A program made the position numbers and the translations under genes. Below the pieces are notes generated by a model that saw only the letters and a list, made by a program, of their open reading frames with translations, was not told the origin of the DNA and made no database searches. Positions 8,096 through 17,900 of a DNA stretch of 64,000 nucleotides are shown piece after piece (positions within the stretch are counted from its first letter, which is position 1; every line of letters starts with the position of its first letter). The DNA is taken from assembly GCF_009862785.1 (NCBI RefSeq), contig NZ_WWHU01000001.1:4216001-4280000 (forward strand), read 5' to 3'. The DNA is from Gordonia sp. SID5947 (GTDB lineage: Bacteria > Actinomycetota > Actinomycetes > Mycobacteriales > Mycobacteriaceae).

Positions 8096-9484
8096 ATGAC
8101 TGAGGCATCCTCACCGGCGACGTATGAAGAACTCGCCCCGGACCCGGATTCCCCGGAGGGCAAATCGCTGCTCCGCAAGGCAATCGGCGCATCCGCCATC
8201 GGCAATGCGACGGAGTGGTACGACTACGGCGTATACGCCGCCACCGCGACGTATCTCACCGACGCATTCTTTCCGGGCGATCTCGGAAGTATCGGTACCA
8301 TGCTGGGTTTCGCGATCTCCTTCGTGCTTCGCCCCCTCGGCGGGATGATCTGGGGGCCGATCGGCGACCGGATCGGCCGCAAGTCGGTTCTGGCTATGAC
8401 GATCCTGTTGATCTCCGGCGCCACGGCACTCATCGGTGTACTGCCGACCCACGCGACGGTGGGGGTGTGGGCCCCGATCCTGCTGATCACACTGAGGGTC
8501 ATCCAGGGCTTCTCCACCGGCGGTGAATACGGCGGTGCTGCCACCTTCATGGCCGAGTATGCACCGGACAAGAAGCGCGGCAAGTACGGTTCGTTCCTCG
8601 AGTTCGGGACGCTCGCCGGCTTCAGCGCCGGTACCGCGATCGTCCTGCTCTTCGAGCTCGTCCTGTCCGACGACCAGATGCAGACCTGGGGCTGGCGTAT
8701 CCCGTTCCTGATCGCTCTGCCGATGGGCCTGATCGGCCTGTATCTGCGGTCGCAGATGGAGGACACCCCGGTCTTCCAGGAGCTCGAACAGGAAGACGAG
8801 ATCAAGGGGTCGGCCTGGACCCGCTTCAAGGACCTGTTGAGCAATTACTGGCAGCCGATCCTGGTGATGTTCGGTATGGTCATCGCCCTCAACGTGGCGA
8901 ACTACACGCTGTTGGCCTACCAGCCGAGCTATCTGAAGAACACCATCGGACTCTCCGAGACATCCGGCTCCATCGTCGTGCTCATCGGCCAGCTGGTGAT
9001 GATGGCGATGATCCCGTTCTTCGGCCGATGGTCGGACGCCACCGGACGAAAACCGATGTGGTGGGGTTCGCTGGTCGGCCTGTTCGTCCTCGCGCTGCCG
9101 CTCTATTGGCTCATGGGGCAGGGATTCGCCTGGGCAATCGTCGGATTCGTCATCCTGGGTCTGCTCTACATACCGCAGTTGGCGACCATCTCGGCCACGT
9201 TCCCGGCAATGTTCCCGACTCAGGTCCGCTACGCGGGTTTCGCGATCTCGTACAACGTGGCGACCGCTGCGTTCGGTGGAACGGCGCCGCTCGTGAACGA
9301 CGCGGTGGTCGAGAACACCGGCTGGAATCTGTTTCCGGCGGTGTACATGATGGGTGCTTGCGCTATCGGTCTGGTGGCACTGGTGTTCCTGAAGGAGACC
9401 GCGGGCGTCTCGCTGCGGGGAACCGAGACACCTAGCAAAGAAAACGATTTCCGGATGCTGCAGGGGATGAAGCCCGGTAGCTGA
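8096..9484 (+). CDS. MFS transporter, metabolite:H+ symporter (MHS, ProP-like) family
   Basis: A 462-residue, 12-helix membrane carrier of the MHS group. Diagnostic text: ASAIGNATEWYDYGVYAA before helix 1, GGMIWGPIGDRIGRKSVL between helices 2 and 3, RVIQGFSTGGEYGGAATFMAEYAP in helix 4 (given here as RVIQGFSTGGEYGGA), and the repeat loop FGRWSDATGRKPMWW. MHS members import small solutes with protons, including citrate, alpha-ketoglutarate, shikimate and, in the ProP/OusA branch, proline, betaine and ectoine. It follows gntR by 83 nt on the same strand and ends at a shared terminator facing the catabolic operon. Uptake of an ectoine-like compatible solute is the likely role by context; substrate specificity cannot be read from sequence. 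Confidence 0.88.
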   Translation: MTEASSPATYEELAPDPDSPEGKSLLRKAIGASAIGNATEWYDYGVYAATATYLTDAFFPGDLGSIGTMLGFAISFVLRPLGGMIWGPIGDRIGRKSVLAMTILLISGATALIGVLPTHATVGVWAPILLITLRVIQGFSTGGEYGGAATFMAEYAPDKKRGKYGSFLEFGTLAGFSAGTAIVLLFELVLSDDQMQTWGWRIPFLIALPMGLIGLYLRSQMEDTPVFQELEQEDEIKGSAWTRFKDLLSNYWQPILVMFGMVIALNVANYTLLAYQPSYLKNTIGLSETSGSIVVLIGQLVMMAMIPFFGRWSDATGRKPMWWGSLVGLFVLALPLYWLMGQGFAWAIVGFVILGLLYIPQLATISATFPAMFPTQVRYAGFAISYNVATAAFGGTAPLVNDAVVENTGWNLFPAVYMMGACAIGLVALVFLKETAGVSLRGTETPSKENDFRMLQGMKPGS

Positions 9485-9496
9485 ACGCGGGTTCTC

Positions 9497-9531
9497 GATG
9501 TCGGCAGGTCCGGTCCGGGCCTGCCGACATC
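9497..9531. terminator. Bidirectional hairpin terminator between convergent transporter and M20 genes
   Basis: GATGTCGGCAGG and its exact reverse complement CCTGCCGACATC form 12-bp arms around an 11-nt loop. The hairpin lies in the 64-nt gap between two genes that converge (MFS stop at 9484, M20 stop at 9549). No strong T tract is present on either side, as is usual in high-GC actinobacteria. Confidence 0.8.
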
Positions 9532-9548
9532 CAGGCAGCCGGCACTCG

Positions 9549-10757
9549 TCAGCGCAGAAGACGCAGAGCGGTCAGCGCGTAGGCGCGCGCGGCGCTCTCC
9601 AGGTCGGCGATGAGCACCGACTCGTCGGGTTGATGTGCCTCGGCGTGAATGTCGCCGGGCCCGAACACGATTGCCGGTACCCCGAGATCGCGGTGAACGA
9701 ATCCACCGTCGCATGCAGCGCTCCAGCCGCCGACCGACGTGGTCCGCCCGGCGTCAGTGACCGCGGAGACCGTGGTCGCCACCAGCGGATGCTCGGCGGG
9801 CGTCGCGAAACCGGGCATCTCCATGGTGACCCGGACCTCCACGGTGACACCATCGGTGTCGATCGCCGATTCCCGGATCGCGGCACGCAGGCGTTCGGCG
9901 ATCTCGTGCGGGTCCTCGTCGGGCATCAGGCGCCGGTCGATACCGAGGCTGCACGTAGGTGCGACCACCGAAATGCCCTGCCCGCCTTGAATGGTGCCGA
10001 CGTTCCAGGTTCCGGATCCGAGTAGGCCGTCGGCCTCCATCGCCAGCTGCTGATGATCGAACCGGATGAGATCGACGATCGAGGCGGCCGCCTCGATGGC
10101 GTTGCGTCCGTCGGCCGGACGGCCGGAATGTGCGGCGCGACCGGTGATGTCGATCTCGATGTAGGAGGCGCCCCGGCAGCCGCGGACCACGGTCAGATCG
10201 GTGGGTTCGGCGACGATGCAACCGGCGAACGAGTGCTCCGGTTGGCGGGTGACGAAGTCGCGGACACCGATACCGTGTTCTTCCTCGTCGACGGTGCAGA
10301 CCAGTTGCACCGGCCCCGACAGCTCGGCCCCGTAGGCCGACGCGTGCGACAGCGCCTGCATCGCGATCACCGCCGCGGCCAGCCCGCCCTTCATGTCTGT
10401 CGTGCCTCGTCCGTAGATCCGCCCGTCGGCCACCCGAGGGCGATACGGATCGGACGTCCAGCCGGGACCGGCCGGGACGACGTCGGAGTGGCCGAGGAGC
10501 ATCAGACCGGGCCCGTCACCGGCCGGCAGCGTCGCCACCAGGTTCGGACGCTCCGGGGCCACGTCGTGGGTGGTCACCGTGAAGCCTGCCGAACGACATG
10601 CCTTCTGCAGCACGTCGACCGCGGCGCCTTCGGTGCCGCCCGGGTTCTCGCTGGCGGCCTCCACCATCGAGGCCGTGAGCATGGCGATGGTGTCGGCATT
10701 GATGTGGGACAGTACGCCGGCCTCTGCCTCGGTCAGCGACACGGCATCACCCTTCAT
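9549..10757 (-). CDS. M20/ArgE-DapE family metallohydrolase, candidate N-acetyl-diaminobutyrate deacetylase
   Basis: A 402-residue M20-family zinc amidohydrolase/deacylase. Metal and catalytic signatures are present: LMLLGHSDVVPAG (first His and Asp), GRGTTDMKGGLAA (bridging Asp), CTVDEEEHG (catalytic and metal Glu), AEPTDL and a late His in IHAEAHQPDE. The lid/dimerisation domain is seen as ITGRAAHSGRPADGRNAIE. Family members remove acyl groups from amino-acid amines (acetylornithine, succinyl-diaminopimelate). It is the last gene of the operon containing the ectoine-hydrolase-like protein, 22 nt after the class I/II aminotransferase. N-acetyl-2,4-diaminobutyrate is structurally close to acetylornithine, so I infer that it stands in for DoeB, which belongs to another family. 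Other acyl-amino acids remain possible. Confidence 0.8.
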   Translation of the reverse strand: MKGDAVSLTEAEAGVLSHINADTIAMLTASMVEAASENPGGTEGAAVDVLQKACRSAGFTVTTHDVAPERPNLVATLPAGDGPGLMLLGHSDVVPAGPGWTSDPYRPRVADGRIYGRGTTDMKGGLAAAVIAMQALSHASAYGAELSGPVQLVCTVDEEEHGIGVRDFVTRQPEHSFAGCIVAEPTDLTVVRGCRGASYIEIDITGRAAHSGRPADGRNAIEAAASIVDLIRFDHQQLAMEADGLLGSGTWNVGTIQGGQGISVVAPTCSLGIDRRLMPDEDPHEIAERLRAAIRESAIDTDGVTVEVRVTMEMPGFATPAEHPLVATTVSAVTDAGRTTSVGGWSAACDGGFVHRDLGVPAIVFGPGDIHAEAHQPDESVLIADLESAARAYALTALRLLR

Positions 10758-10779
10758 CGTTCGGTCGTGGTTCGATCAC

Positions 10780-12039
10780 TCATGGAGTATGAGCCATCTT
10801 CTCAAGGCTCGTGGTCAACCGTCGGATACCCTCGTCGATTCGCTCCGGCGTGCTCGAGGCGAAGCAGAGTCGCAGCGCGTTGCGGAACCGCCCGCCCGGC
10901 GACAGCGCAGGTCCCGGGATGAAGGCCACCCCGTCGGCCAGGGCGACCTCGAACAGTTCACGGGTGTCGATCTCGGCGAACTCCTCACGCAGCGTGACCC
11001 ACAGGAAGAAGCCGCCGTCGGGGTCGGTGGTCTCCACACGGTCCCCGAGGTGACGGCGGATCGAATCGATCATCGCCTCCTTGCGCTCCCGATAGAGGAC
11101 GCGGATGCCGGCCAGGTGATCCTCCAGCCCGCCGCGGGCGATGTACTCCGCCACGATGTGCTGATTGGGCACGTTGGTGCAGGTGTCCATGGCCTGCTTG
11201 CCGTTGATCAGCAACTGCCGCAACGACGGGTCGGCGTCGACCCATCCGACCCGCCAGCCCGGTGCCAGGATCTTCGAGAAGGTACGCACGGAGAACACCA
11301 GTGGGTCCTGGGGGCTGAGAGTCTGGAATGTGGGGATGTCGGTGCCGGCGAACCGAAGGAGCCCGTAGGGATCGTCGTCGATGACGATCGAGCCCCATTG
11401 GTGGGCCAGCCGCAGGAGTTCGCGTCGTCGCTCCTCGGAGAGCGTGACACCGGACGGGTTCTGGAAGGTGGGAATCGTGTAGATCGCCTTGGGAGTGAGG
11501 CGGGTGTGGGCGACGAGATCCTCCAGAGCGTCGACCTGCATACCGTCTTCGTCGACCGGCACCTCCAGCAGTTGTGCGCCGTAGGACAGAGCCGTGGCGC
11601 TGCCGTTCGTGTAGGTGGGCGACTCGACGATCACGAGGTCACCCGGATCGACGAAGAGCTTGCACGCGAGGTCTAGTCCCTGCATGCCGCCCGTCGTGAT
11701 GACCAGCCGCTCGTGACTCGACGGGTCCGGGGTGGTGGCCAGATAGTCGACCAGAAGTTGCAGCAGACGTGGCTCACCCTCGGTGGCGCCGTAGGTGAAC
11801 GACGAGTTGTCGAGGATCTCACCGGCGATCTGCCGGAACTCGTCCGCGGGCACCGCCTCGTCGGCGGGGGAGCCCATGGCGAATCGCACGATGTCGTGGG
11901 ATTGCGAGGCCAGCAACGACGTCGACGAATCGATCATCGACCCGACCAGATCTTTGGCGCGCCCGGCCAGGGGCAGGGTGGGTGCGGATCGTCGCAGATC
12001 GTGAGTGGCTGGTTCGGTGGTGGCGGTCATGACGTTCAC
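10780..12039 (-). CDS. PLP-dependent aminotransferase class I/II (LysN/MocR-C-terminal-like)
   Basis: 419 residues, fold-type I aminotransferase of the subgroup that includes 2-aminoadipate/kynurenine transaminases and the C-terminal half of MocR regulators; no winged-helix domain is present. Conserved text: TTGGMQGLDLACKLFVDPGD, IPTFQNPSGVTLSEERR, the Asp/Tyr pair in IDDDPYGLLRF, the PLP lysine in RTFSKILAPGWRVGW and the substrate-carboxylate Arg in NALRLCFAS. Fifth gene of the six-gene operon. In an ectoine pathway it could move nitrogen off diaminobutyrate or aspartate, or act on an accessory substrate; the class III enzyme at 17971 is the better candidate for the central step. Substrate unassigned. 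Confidence 0.85.
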   Translation of the reverse strand: MNVMTATTEPATHDLRRSAPTLPLAGRAKDLVGSMIDSSTSLLASQSHDIVRFAMGSPADEAVPADEFRQIAGEILDNSSFTYGATEGEPRLLQLLVDYLATTPDPSSHERLVITTGGMQGLDLACKLFVDPGDLVIVESPTYTNGSATALSYGAQLLEVPVDEDGMQVDALEDLVAHTRLTPKAIYTIPTFQNPSGVTLSEERRRELLRLAHQWGSIVIDDDPYGLLRFAGTDIPTFQTLSPQDPLVFSVRTFSKILAPGWRVGWVDADPSLRQLLINGKQAMDTCTNVPNQHIVAEYIARGGLEDHLAGIRVLYRERKEAMIDSIRRHLGDRVETTDPDGGFFLWVTLREEFAEIDTRELFEVALADGVAFIPGPALSPGGRFRNALRLCFASSTPERIDEGIRRLTTSLEKMAHTP

Positions 12040-12074
12040 CTCTCTCGTCGGCCCTTCGTGACGCTCGCAAGCTC

Positions 12075-12123
12075 GCTCCTCAGGGACCAGGTTGGTGGGT
12101 GGCTTGCTCCTCAGGGACCAGGT
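12075..12123. repeat. Two direct copies of an 18-bp sequence in a 90-nt intergenic gap
   Basis: GCTCCTCAGGGACCAGGT occurs at 12075-12092 and again, unchanged, at 12106-12123, a 31-nt period. The copies lie between the aminotransferase start and the M24 gene stop on the same strand, preceded by a short palindrome-like CTCGCAAGCTCG. It resembles a dispersed intergenic element rather than an operator, and may affect read-through within the operon. Whether further copies exist elsewhere in the genome is not visible here. Confidence 0.6.
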
Positions 12124-12129
12124 GGATGG

Positions 12130-13320
12130 CTATTTGCGGATCAGTTCGCGTGGGAAGCTGGTGAACGTCTCCACGCCGGTAGGGCTCACCCGGACGGACT
12201 CGGACAGCTCGAAACCGTAGTCGTCCATCCACATTCCGCAGACGATGTGGAAGGTCATGTTGGTCTCGAGGACCGTCTCGTCCTCGGTCCGGATGCTGAT
12301 GGTGCGCTCACCCCAGTCGGGGGGATACCCGATGCCGATCGAGTATCCCAGGCGCGAGGGCTTTTCCAGCCCGTACTTGGCGAGAGTCCAGTTCCAGGTG
12401 GAGGCGAGCTCCCGCGTGGCCACCCCGGGGCGGATGGTGTCGAGGACGTTGTTGAGGCCTTCGGCGGTGGCGTTCGCGACGTAGTCGAGATCCTTCGACG
12501 GCTTACCGAGGGACACGGTCCGGGCCAGCGGACAGTGATACCGCTTGTGGGCGCCGGTGAGCTCGATGACGACCGCCTCGTCCTCGACGAACGTGCCCTG
12601 ATGCCAGGTGAGATGCGGGGTGTCGGCCGCGGCTCCGGTCGGCATCATCGGCACGATCGCCGGATAGTCGCCACCGAAATCGTCCGTACCGGTGATCTGC
12701 GCCTGAGAGATGGCCGCGGCGGCATCGCATTGGCGCACACCCACATCGATGGTGTCGATCGCGGCGCGCATCGCTTCCGAGCACACCATTCCCGCCTGCC
12801 GCATGAGCTGCACCTCGGCGTCGGACTTGACCGACCGCACCCAGTTGACCAACTCGAAGTTGTCGACGAGCTTCCACTCCGGGATCGCGTTGTACAGCGC
12901 CCGATAAGCCTTGGGAGAAAAGAAGTGTGAGTCCATCTCCAGGCCCACCGAACCCTTGGAGGCCGGCGCGATGAGGAAGCGTTGGCGCAGTGCCCAGGCC
13001 ACCCAGTCGAAGGGATGGACGTGTGGACGGTGCACGTAGCTCTCGGGGTAACCGACGATCTGGTCCTCGCCGAGCCATGTGGTGCGGTGTGCGCCATGCG
13101 CATCCATCTCACGGGCGAAGAACACCATGTCGCCGTCGATCGGCACGAACAGCATCTGCGGGGTGTAGAACGACCACGCGTTGTAGCCGATCAGGTAGAA
13201 GATGTTGGCCGGATCGGTGACGATGATCGCCGAGAGTCCCTGTCGGTCCATCATCTCGCGGACACGGGTCAGCCGCTGCTCGTACTCGCTGTCGGTGAAC
13301 AGCTGAGCGCCCAGGTACAT
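12130..13320 (-). CDS. doeA: Ectoine hydrolase-like protein (DoeA/EutD, M24 peptidase fold)
   Basis: 396 residues, the length expected for DoeA/EutD, which opens the ectoine ring to N-acetyl-L-2,4-diaminobutyrate. It has a creatinase-type N domain (VTDPANIFYLIGYNAWSF, residues 34-51) and the pita-bread C domain. Stretches I associate with this clade are GGDYPAIVP (216-224), PHLTW (235-239), RYHCPLARTVSLGKP (260-274) and GYPPDWGERT (331-340). The usual M24 metal ligands are mostly gone: E253 and P264/L265 stand where the two Asp normally are, the His of GHGIG is absent (GYSIGIG), and only the last Glu (E374 region) remains, as in ectoine hydrolases and unlike true aminopeptidases P. Fourth gene of the operon. 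DddP-type DMSP lyases are the main alternative within the fold. Confidence 0.75.
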   Translation of the reverse strand: MYLGAQLFTDSEYEQRLTRVREMMDRQGLSAIIVTDPANIFYLIGYNAWSFYTPQMLFVPIDGDMVFFAREMDAHGAHRTTWLGEDQIVGYPESYVHRPHVHPFDWVAWALRQRFLIAPASKGSVGLEMDSHFFSPKAYRALYNAIPEWKLVDNFELVNWVRSVKSDAEVQLMRQAGMVCSEAMRAAIDTIDVGVRQCDAAAAISQAQITGTDDFGGDYPAIVPMMPTGAAADTPHLTWHQGTFVEDEAVVIELTGAHKRYHCPLARTVSLGKPSKDLDYVANATAEGLNNVLDTIRPGVATRELASTWNWTLAKYGLEKPSRLGYSIGIGYPPDWGERTISIRTEDETVLETNMTFHIVCGMWMDDYGFELSESVRVSPTGVETFTSFPRELIRK

Positions 13321-13377
13321 CCGGTGTCTCCTTACAGGTCGATCTCGGTCGTGAGGGTGCGGACGCGGTCCGCGCGG

Positions 13378-14904
13378 TCACGACGTCGGGATGGGCCGGG
13401 CAATGTACTTGACGTCCAGGAACTCCTCGATTCCCAGGCGGCCGCCTTCGCGTCCGAGGCCCGACTGCTTCACGCCGCCGAAGGGCGCGGCCGGGTTCGA
13501 CACGAGTCCGGTGTTGACGCCGACCATACCGACCTCGAGCTTGGTGGACAGCCGATCGGCGCGGTCGATGTCGCGGGTGAAGAGGTAGCCGACCAGGCCC
13601 CAGGGGGTGTCGTTGGCGAGCCGCACCACCTCTTCGTCGTCGGAGGTGCCGGTTGCTGTCGAATCCGCGCCGTCGGTTCCGAACGGAATGATCGCGGCCA
13701 CGGGGCCGAAGATCTCGGTGTGCATGAGATCGGCCGCCGGATCGACGTCGGTGAGCACCGTCGGAGGATAGAAATGACCTGCGCCAGTGGGGCGTTCGCC
13801 ACCGCAGACGATCCGGGCGCCGCGCCCGACGGCGTCGGAGACCAGGGCGGTGACCTTGTCGACGGCCTTCTGCTCGACGAGCGGACCGACCTGGGTGCCG
13901 TCGTGGCTGCCGTCACCGACGACGAGGCCGCCCATCCGGGCGCTGAGCTTCTCGGTGAACTCGTCGAGCACACCGCGATGCACGAAGATCCGATTGGCCG
14001 CGGTGCACGCCTGACCCATGTTGCGCATCTTCGCGACCATCACGCCTTCGATCGCGCGGTCGACGTCGGCGTCGGCACAGACGATGAAGGGCGCATTGCC
14101 GCCGAGTTCCATCGAGGTGCGCATCACCGTGCCGGCTGCCTGGCCGAGAAGGATCTTGCCGACCTCGGTGGATCCCGTGAAACTGACCTTGCGTGCCTTG
14201 CCCGACGTCATCCATTCGCCGACGACGGCTCCCGGGTCCGAGGTGGTGACCACGTTGAGGACCCCGTCGGGCAGCCCCGCTTCGGCGAGGATCTCGGTGA
14301 GCAGCAACGCGGTGAGCGGCGTGAGTTCGGCGGGCTTGAAGACCATCGTGCACCCGGCCGCGACCGCGGGCCCGATCTTGCGGGTGCCCATGGCGAGCGG
14401 GAAGTTCCAGGGGGTGACGAGCACACACGGTCCGACGGGCTGCTTGGACACGACGACGCGGTTGGCGCCGTCGCCGGTGATGGTGTGGTCACCGCCGATG
14501 CGGACGGCCTCTTCGGCGAACCAGCGGAAGAATTCTGCGCCGTAGGCCACCTCGCCGCGTGCCTCGGGGAAGGGCTTGCCCATCTCGGCGGTCATGACGG
14601 CCGCGATCTCGTCGGTGCGCTCGATGATGAGTTGGTAGGCGCGATACAGGATCTCACTGCGAGAGCGCGGCGACGTGGCCGCCCATGCCGCCTGATGGTC
14701 GGCGGCGGTCTGCAGGGCCCGGCGTGCGTCGTCGGCATTGCCGTCGGCAACCTGGGCGAGCGCCTCGCCGGTTGCCGGGTTCTCGACGGTGAAGGTCGCA
14801 CCGGAGGCCGCGGGCGCCCATCGCCCGTCGATGAAGAGGTCGGTGTGGATGCGTGAGATCGCCTGGGCGGCGGCGGGGGCAGAGACGGTGGCGGTCATGG
14901 TCAC
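13378..14904 (-). CDS. NAD(P)-dependent semialdehyde dehydrogenase (GabD/DoeC-like)
   Basis: A 508-residue aldehyde dehydrogenase of the succinate-semialdehyde dehydrogenase group. The catalytic set is complete: the oxyanion Asn in VTPWNFPLAM, cofactor loop FTGSTEVGK, general base Glu in SMELGGNAPF, nucleophile Cys in MGQACTAANRIF, and the cofactor Glu in TEIFGPVAA. A Ser/Thr/Asp-rich insert (ADSTATGTSDDEEV) precedes VRLANDTPWGL. DoeC, which oxidises aspartate semialdehyde to aspartate in ectoine breakdown, is in this same group, so either succinate or aspartate semialdehyde is a plausible substrate; operon context favours the latter. It overlaps the upstream FAD/Fe-S gene by 4 nt and precedes the M24 gene by 57 nt. 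Confidence 0.9.
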   Translation of the reverse strand: MTMTATVSAPAAAQAISRIHTDLFIDGRWAPAASGATFTVENPATGEALAQVADGNADDARRALQTAADHQAAWAATSPRSRSEILYRAYQLIIERTDEIAAVMTAEMGKPFPEARGEVAYGAEFFRWFAEEAVRIGGDHTITGDGANRVVVSKQPVGPCVLVTPWNFPLAMGTRKIGPAVAAGCTMVFKPAELTPLTALLLTEILAEAGLPDGVLNVVTTSDPGAVVGEWMTSGKARKVSFTGSTEVGKILLGQAAGTVMRTSMELGGNAPFIVCADADVDRAIEGVMVAKMRNMGQACTAANRIFVHRGVLDEFTEKLSARMGGLVVGDGSHDGTQVGPLVEQKAVDKVTALVSDAVGRGARIVCGGERPTGAGHFYPPTVLTDVDPAADLMHTEIFGPVAAIIPFGTDGADSTATGTSDDEEVVRLANDTPWGLVGYLFTRDIDRADRLSTKLEVGMVGVNTGLVSNPAAPFGGVKQSGLGREGGRLGIEEFLDVKYIARPIPTS

Positions 14905-17900
14905 GCTCCTTCGGGGTCGGTGAGATCGGCGGGTGGGGCGGTGGTTTCCGTCGGCGGCGAACCGGTTGCTGTCGGCGGGATCTCGGTTGCTGTCGGCGGA
15001 GGTGGGGGTCTGCGGGTGAGGAGTTCGGCGAGGTGGATTCCTGTCGACGAGATCTCGGGATCGGTGGCGGTCAAATGCTCGACGGACATGGCGCAGCTGA
15101 AACCGTCGGTGATGACCGGTCGGTCGGGTGCCGCGCGCAGCGCAGGCGCGAGGGCGTGCTCGGCGACTGCGACACTCACCTCATAGTGTCCCCGCTCGAA
15201 GCCGAAGTTGCCTGCCACGCCGCAACATCCGTCGGCGGTGTGGACCTCGACGCCGAGCTTGCGGAGGGTCGCGGCACCGGTGGTCGCACCGAACACCGCG
15301 TGTTCGTGGCAGTGGGTCTGCAGGGTGACCGAATCGGGTAGACCATCGGGCTGCCAGCCGGCCTCCATGAGTCGCGGCAGGTGATCGGCAAAACTGTGCA
15401 CCCGCGATGCCACTCGGCGGGCCGCCTCGGTGTCCACGAGCTCCGGGAGATCCTTGCGCAGAGCGGCCGCGCAACTCGGTTCGGGCACCACGATCGGGCG
15501 GTCGGTGCCGTCGTCGAGGTTCGCGGCCGTCCGCGTGAGCACCTTGCGGGCGTGCGTCAGTTGCCCGGTGGAGATCCAGGTGAGCGCGCAACAGTTGTCG
15601 GCGCTGCAACCGACCACGTCGCCGGTGGAGCCGAGGACCTCGGCGGCGGCGGTGGCGACGTGGGGCCGGAAGGCCTTTGTGAACGAGTCGACGAACAGCA
15701 CCGTGTCGCTGGCCGCGGTGACATGTGGCAGCGCTCCCAGATGTTCGCGGCGATCGCGCCGGGTGGCGAAGCGGGGCATGCTGCGCCGTGGATCGAGTCC
15801 ACCGCCGCGGGCGGCCAGGCGTCGCATCGGACTCTTCAGCGCCGCGTTGATGACCGGGGCCAGCGTACCCGCCGCACCGAGCCACGCAGGCATCCAGCCC
15901 AGCGAGTAATGCGACATCGGACGACGACGACCGCGGTAATGGTGGTGGAGGAACTCGGACTTGTAGGTCGCCATGTCCACACCGGTGGGACAATCGGTGG
16001 AGCACGCCTTGCAGGAGAGGCACAACTCCAACGCATCGGCCACATCGGTTGACTGCCAGCCGGTCTCGATGTCAGGAGCGGTACGCACCATGTCCTGCAG
16101 AACGCGCGCACGACCGCGGGTGGAGTCCTTCTCGTCGCGGGTCGCGCGATAGCTGGGACACATGACGCCGCCGGACGACGACCGGCACCGTCCCACCCCG
16201 ATACAACCCTGCACCGCGTGCACGAACGGATCGAGATGTCCTTCGGCCGGCTCGCCCGGCTCGGCCGCGGTGAGGGTGAACATGGTGGGCCAGGACCGCG
16301 CCGGGACGTCGGCGAGGGCGAGGTCGTCGGTGATCGGTGGTGCATCGACGATCGAACCCGGGTTCAGCGTGCCCTGCGGATCCCAGATCTGCTTGAACTC
16401 GGCGAACGCGGAGAGCATCGCCGGGGAGTACATGATGGGCAGCAACGCCGACCGTGCACGACCGTCACCGTGCTCGCCCGACAACGACCCGCCGTGTGCG
16501 ACGACGAGACGGGCTGCGTCCGTGCAGAAGCGGTCCATCGTCGCACGTCCTGCGGCACTGCGTAGGTCAAAGGTGATGCGGACGTGCATACATCCGGCGC
16601 CGAAATGTCCGTACATCACCCCGGTGAGGTGGTGATGTTCGAGGAGGGCGGTGAACTCGTCGAGGTAGTCGGCGAGCCGCTCGGGAGCGACGGCGGCGTC
16701 CTCCCACCCCGGCCAGGACTCGTAATCCGCACCTACGCTGTCGTCGTCGGGATCGGCGAGGCGGGACGACAGACCGGCCCCGTCCTCGCGGACGCGCCAG
16801 AGTGTCTTGCGCGCAACCGGATCAGGCACCGTGGTGCCCGCAATCATCCGCCCTCGAGAGCGGAGGTCGTCGAGGAGGAGCTTCGCCGTGGCGCCCACGT
16901 CCGTCTCGGATCTGCGTGCGGCACTCTGTTCGTCGATGTCGATGAACAGCCATGCGGTGCACTCGCGGTCGGCCACTCCGGGCAGCGCGGCCACCGTGTC
17001 CCGTCCGCGACGGGCGGCCATGGTGGCGACGATCTTGCGGTCGATGCCTTCGACCGCCGACGGTGCATACGGCAGGATGGCCGGGATGTCGCGGGCGGCG
17101 TCGCTGACCGTCGGATAGCCGACGCAGATCAGCAACGGTGACGCGGCGACGGGCACCAGCCGGACCCGAGCGCCCACTACCACGGCACAGGTCCCCTCGC
17201 TGCCGACGAGTGCGCGTGCGACGTCGAAACCGTTCTCCGGCAACAGCTTCGATAGATGGTATCCGGAGACCTGGCGGGGAATGGTCTCGAGGTCGGTGCG
17301 CAGGATCGCCATGTTGCGCGCGGCGAGGTCGTCGAGCCGCTCGGTGAGCTCTGCCGCTCGTGTGGCGGCCGCCGCATCGGAGGCGAGGGTGGGCTCGAGC
17401 CCGTGGCGGGTGGCGGTGAGACGCAGACCGTCGGCGGTCACGAGGTAGAGCTCGTCGACGTGGTCGGTGGTACGGCCGTGCCGCACCGAATGATTCCCGC
17501 ACGCATCGTTGCCGATCGCGCCACCGAGGGTCGCCCGCGACGCCGACGACGGATCGGGGGCGAAGGTGAGCGCACCGTCGGTGGCGGCCCGCGCATGCGC
17601 GGCGAGCGTCGTCAGCACGATCCCGGACTCCGCGACCGCGGTGCCGGATTCGGCGTCGACCTCCAGGACCCGGTCCATGTGCCGGGACAGGTCCATCACG
17701 ATGCCGGGGCCGATGGCGTTGCCGCCCATCGAGGTCCCACCCCCGCGTGGGATCAGTGGGATGCGGTGGGTGTGGCAGTACGCGACCGTACGCGCGACGT
17801 CGTCGGCGTTGTGGGGGAAGACCACGGCGACCGGACGGATCCGGTAATTCGAGGCGTCGTAGGAGTATTCCGCCAGACGCCGCGACGAGCGATCGACCTC

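Noticed and set aside
12982..14856. A 624-codon open frame on the + strand
   Set aside because: It runs antisense to the semialdehyde dehydrogenase and M24 genes, which carry full catalytic motifs; its own product is His/Asp/Arg-rich nonsense typical of high-GC shadows.
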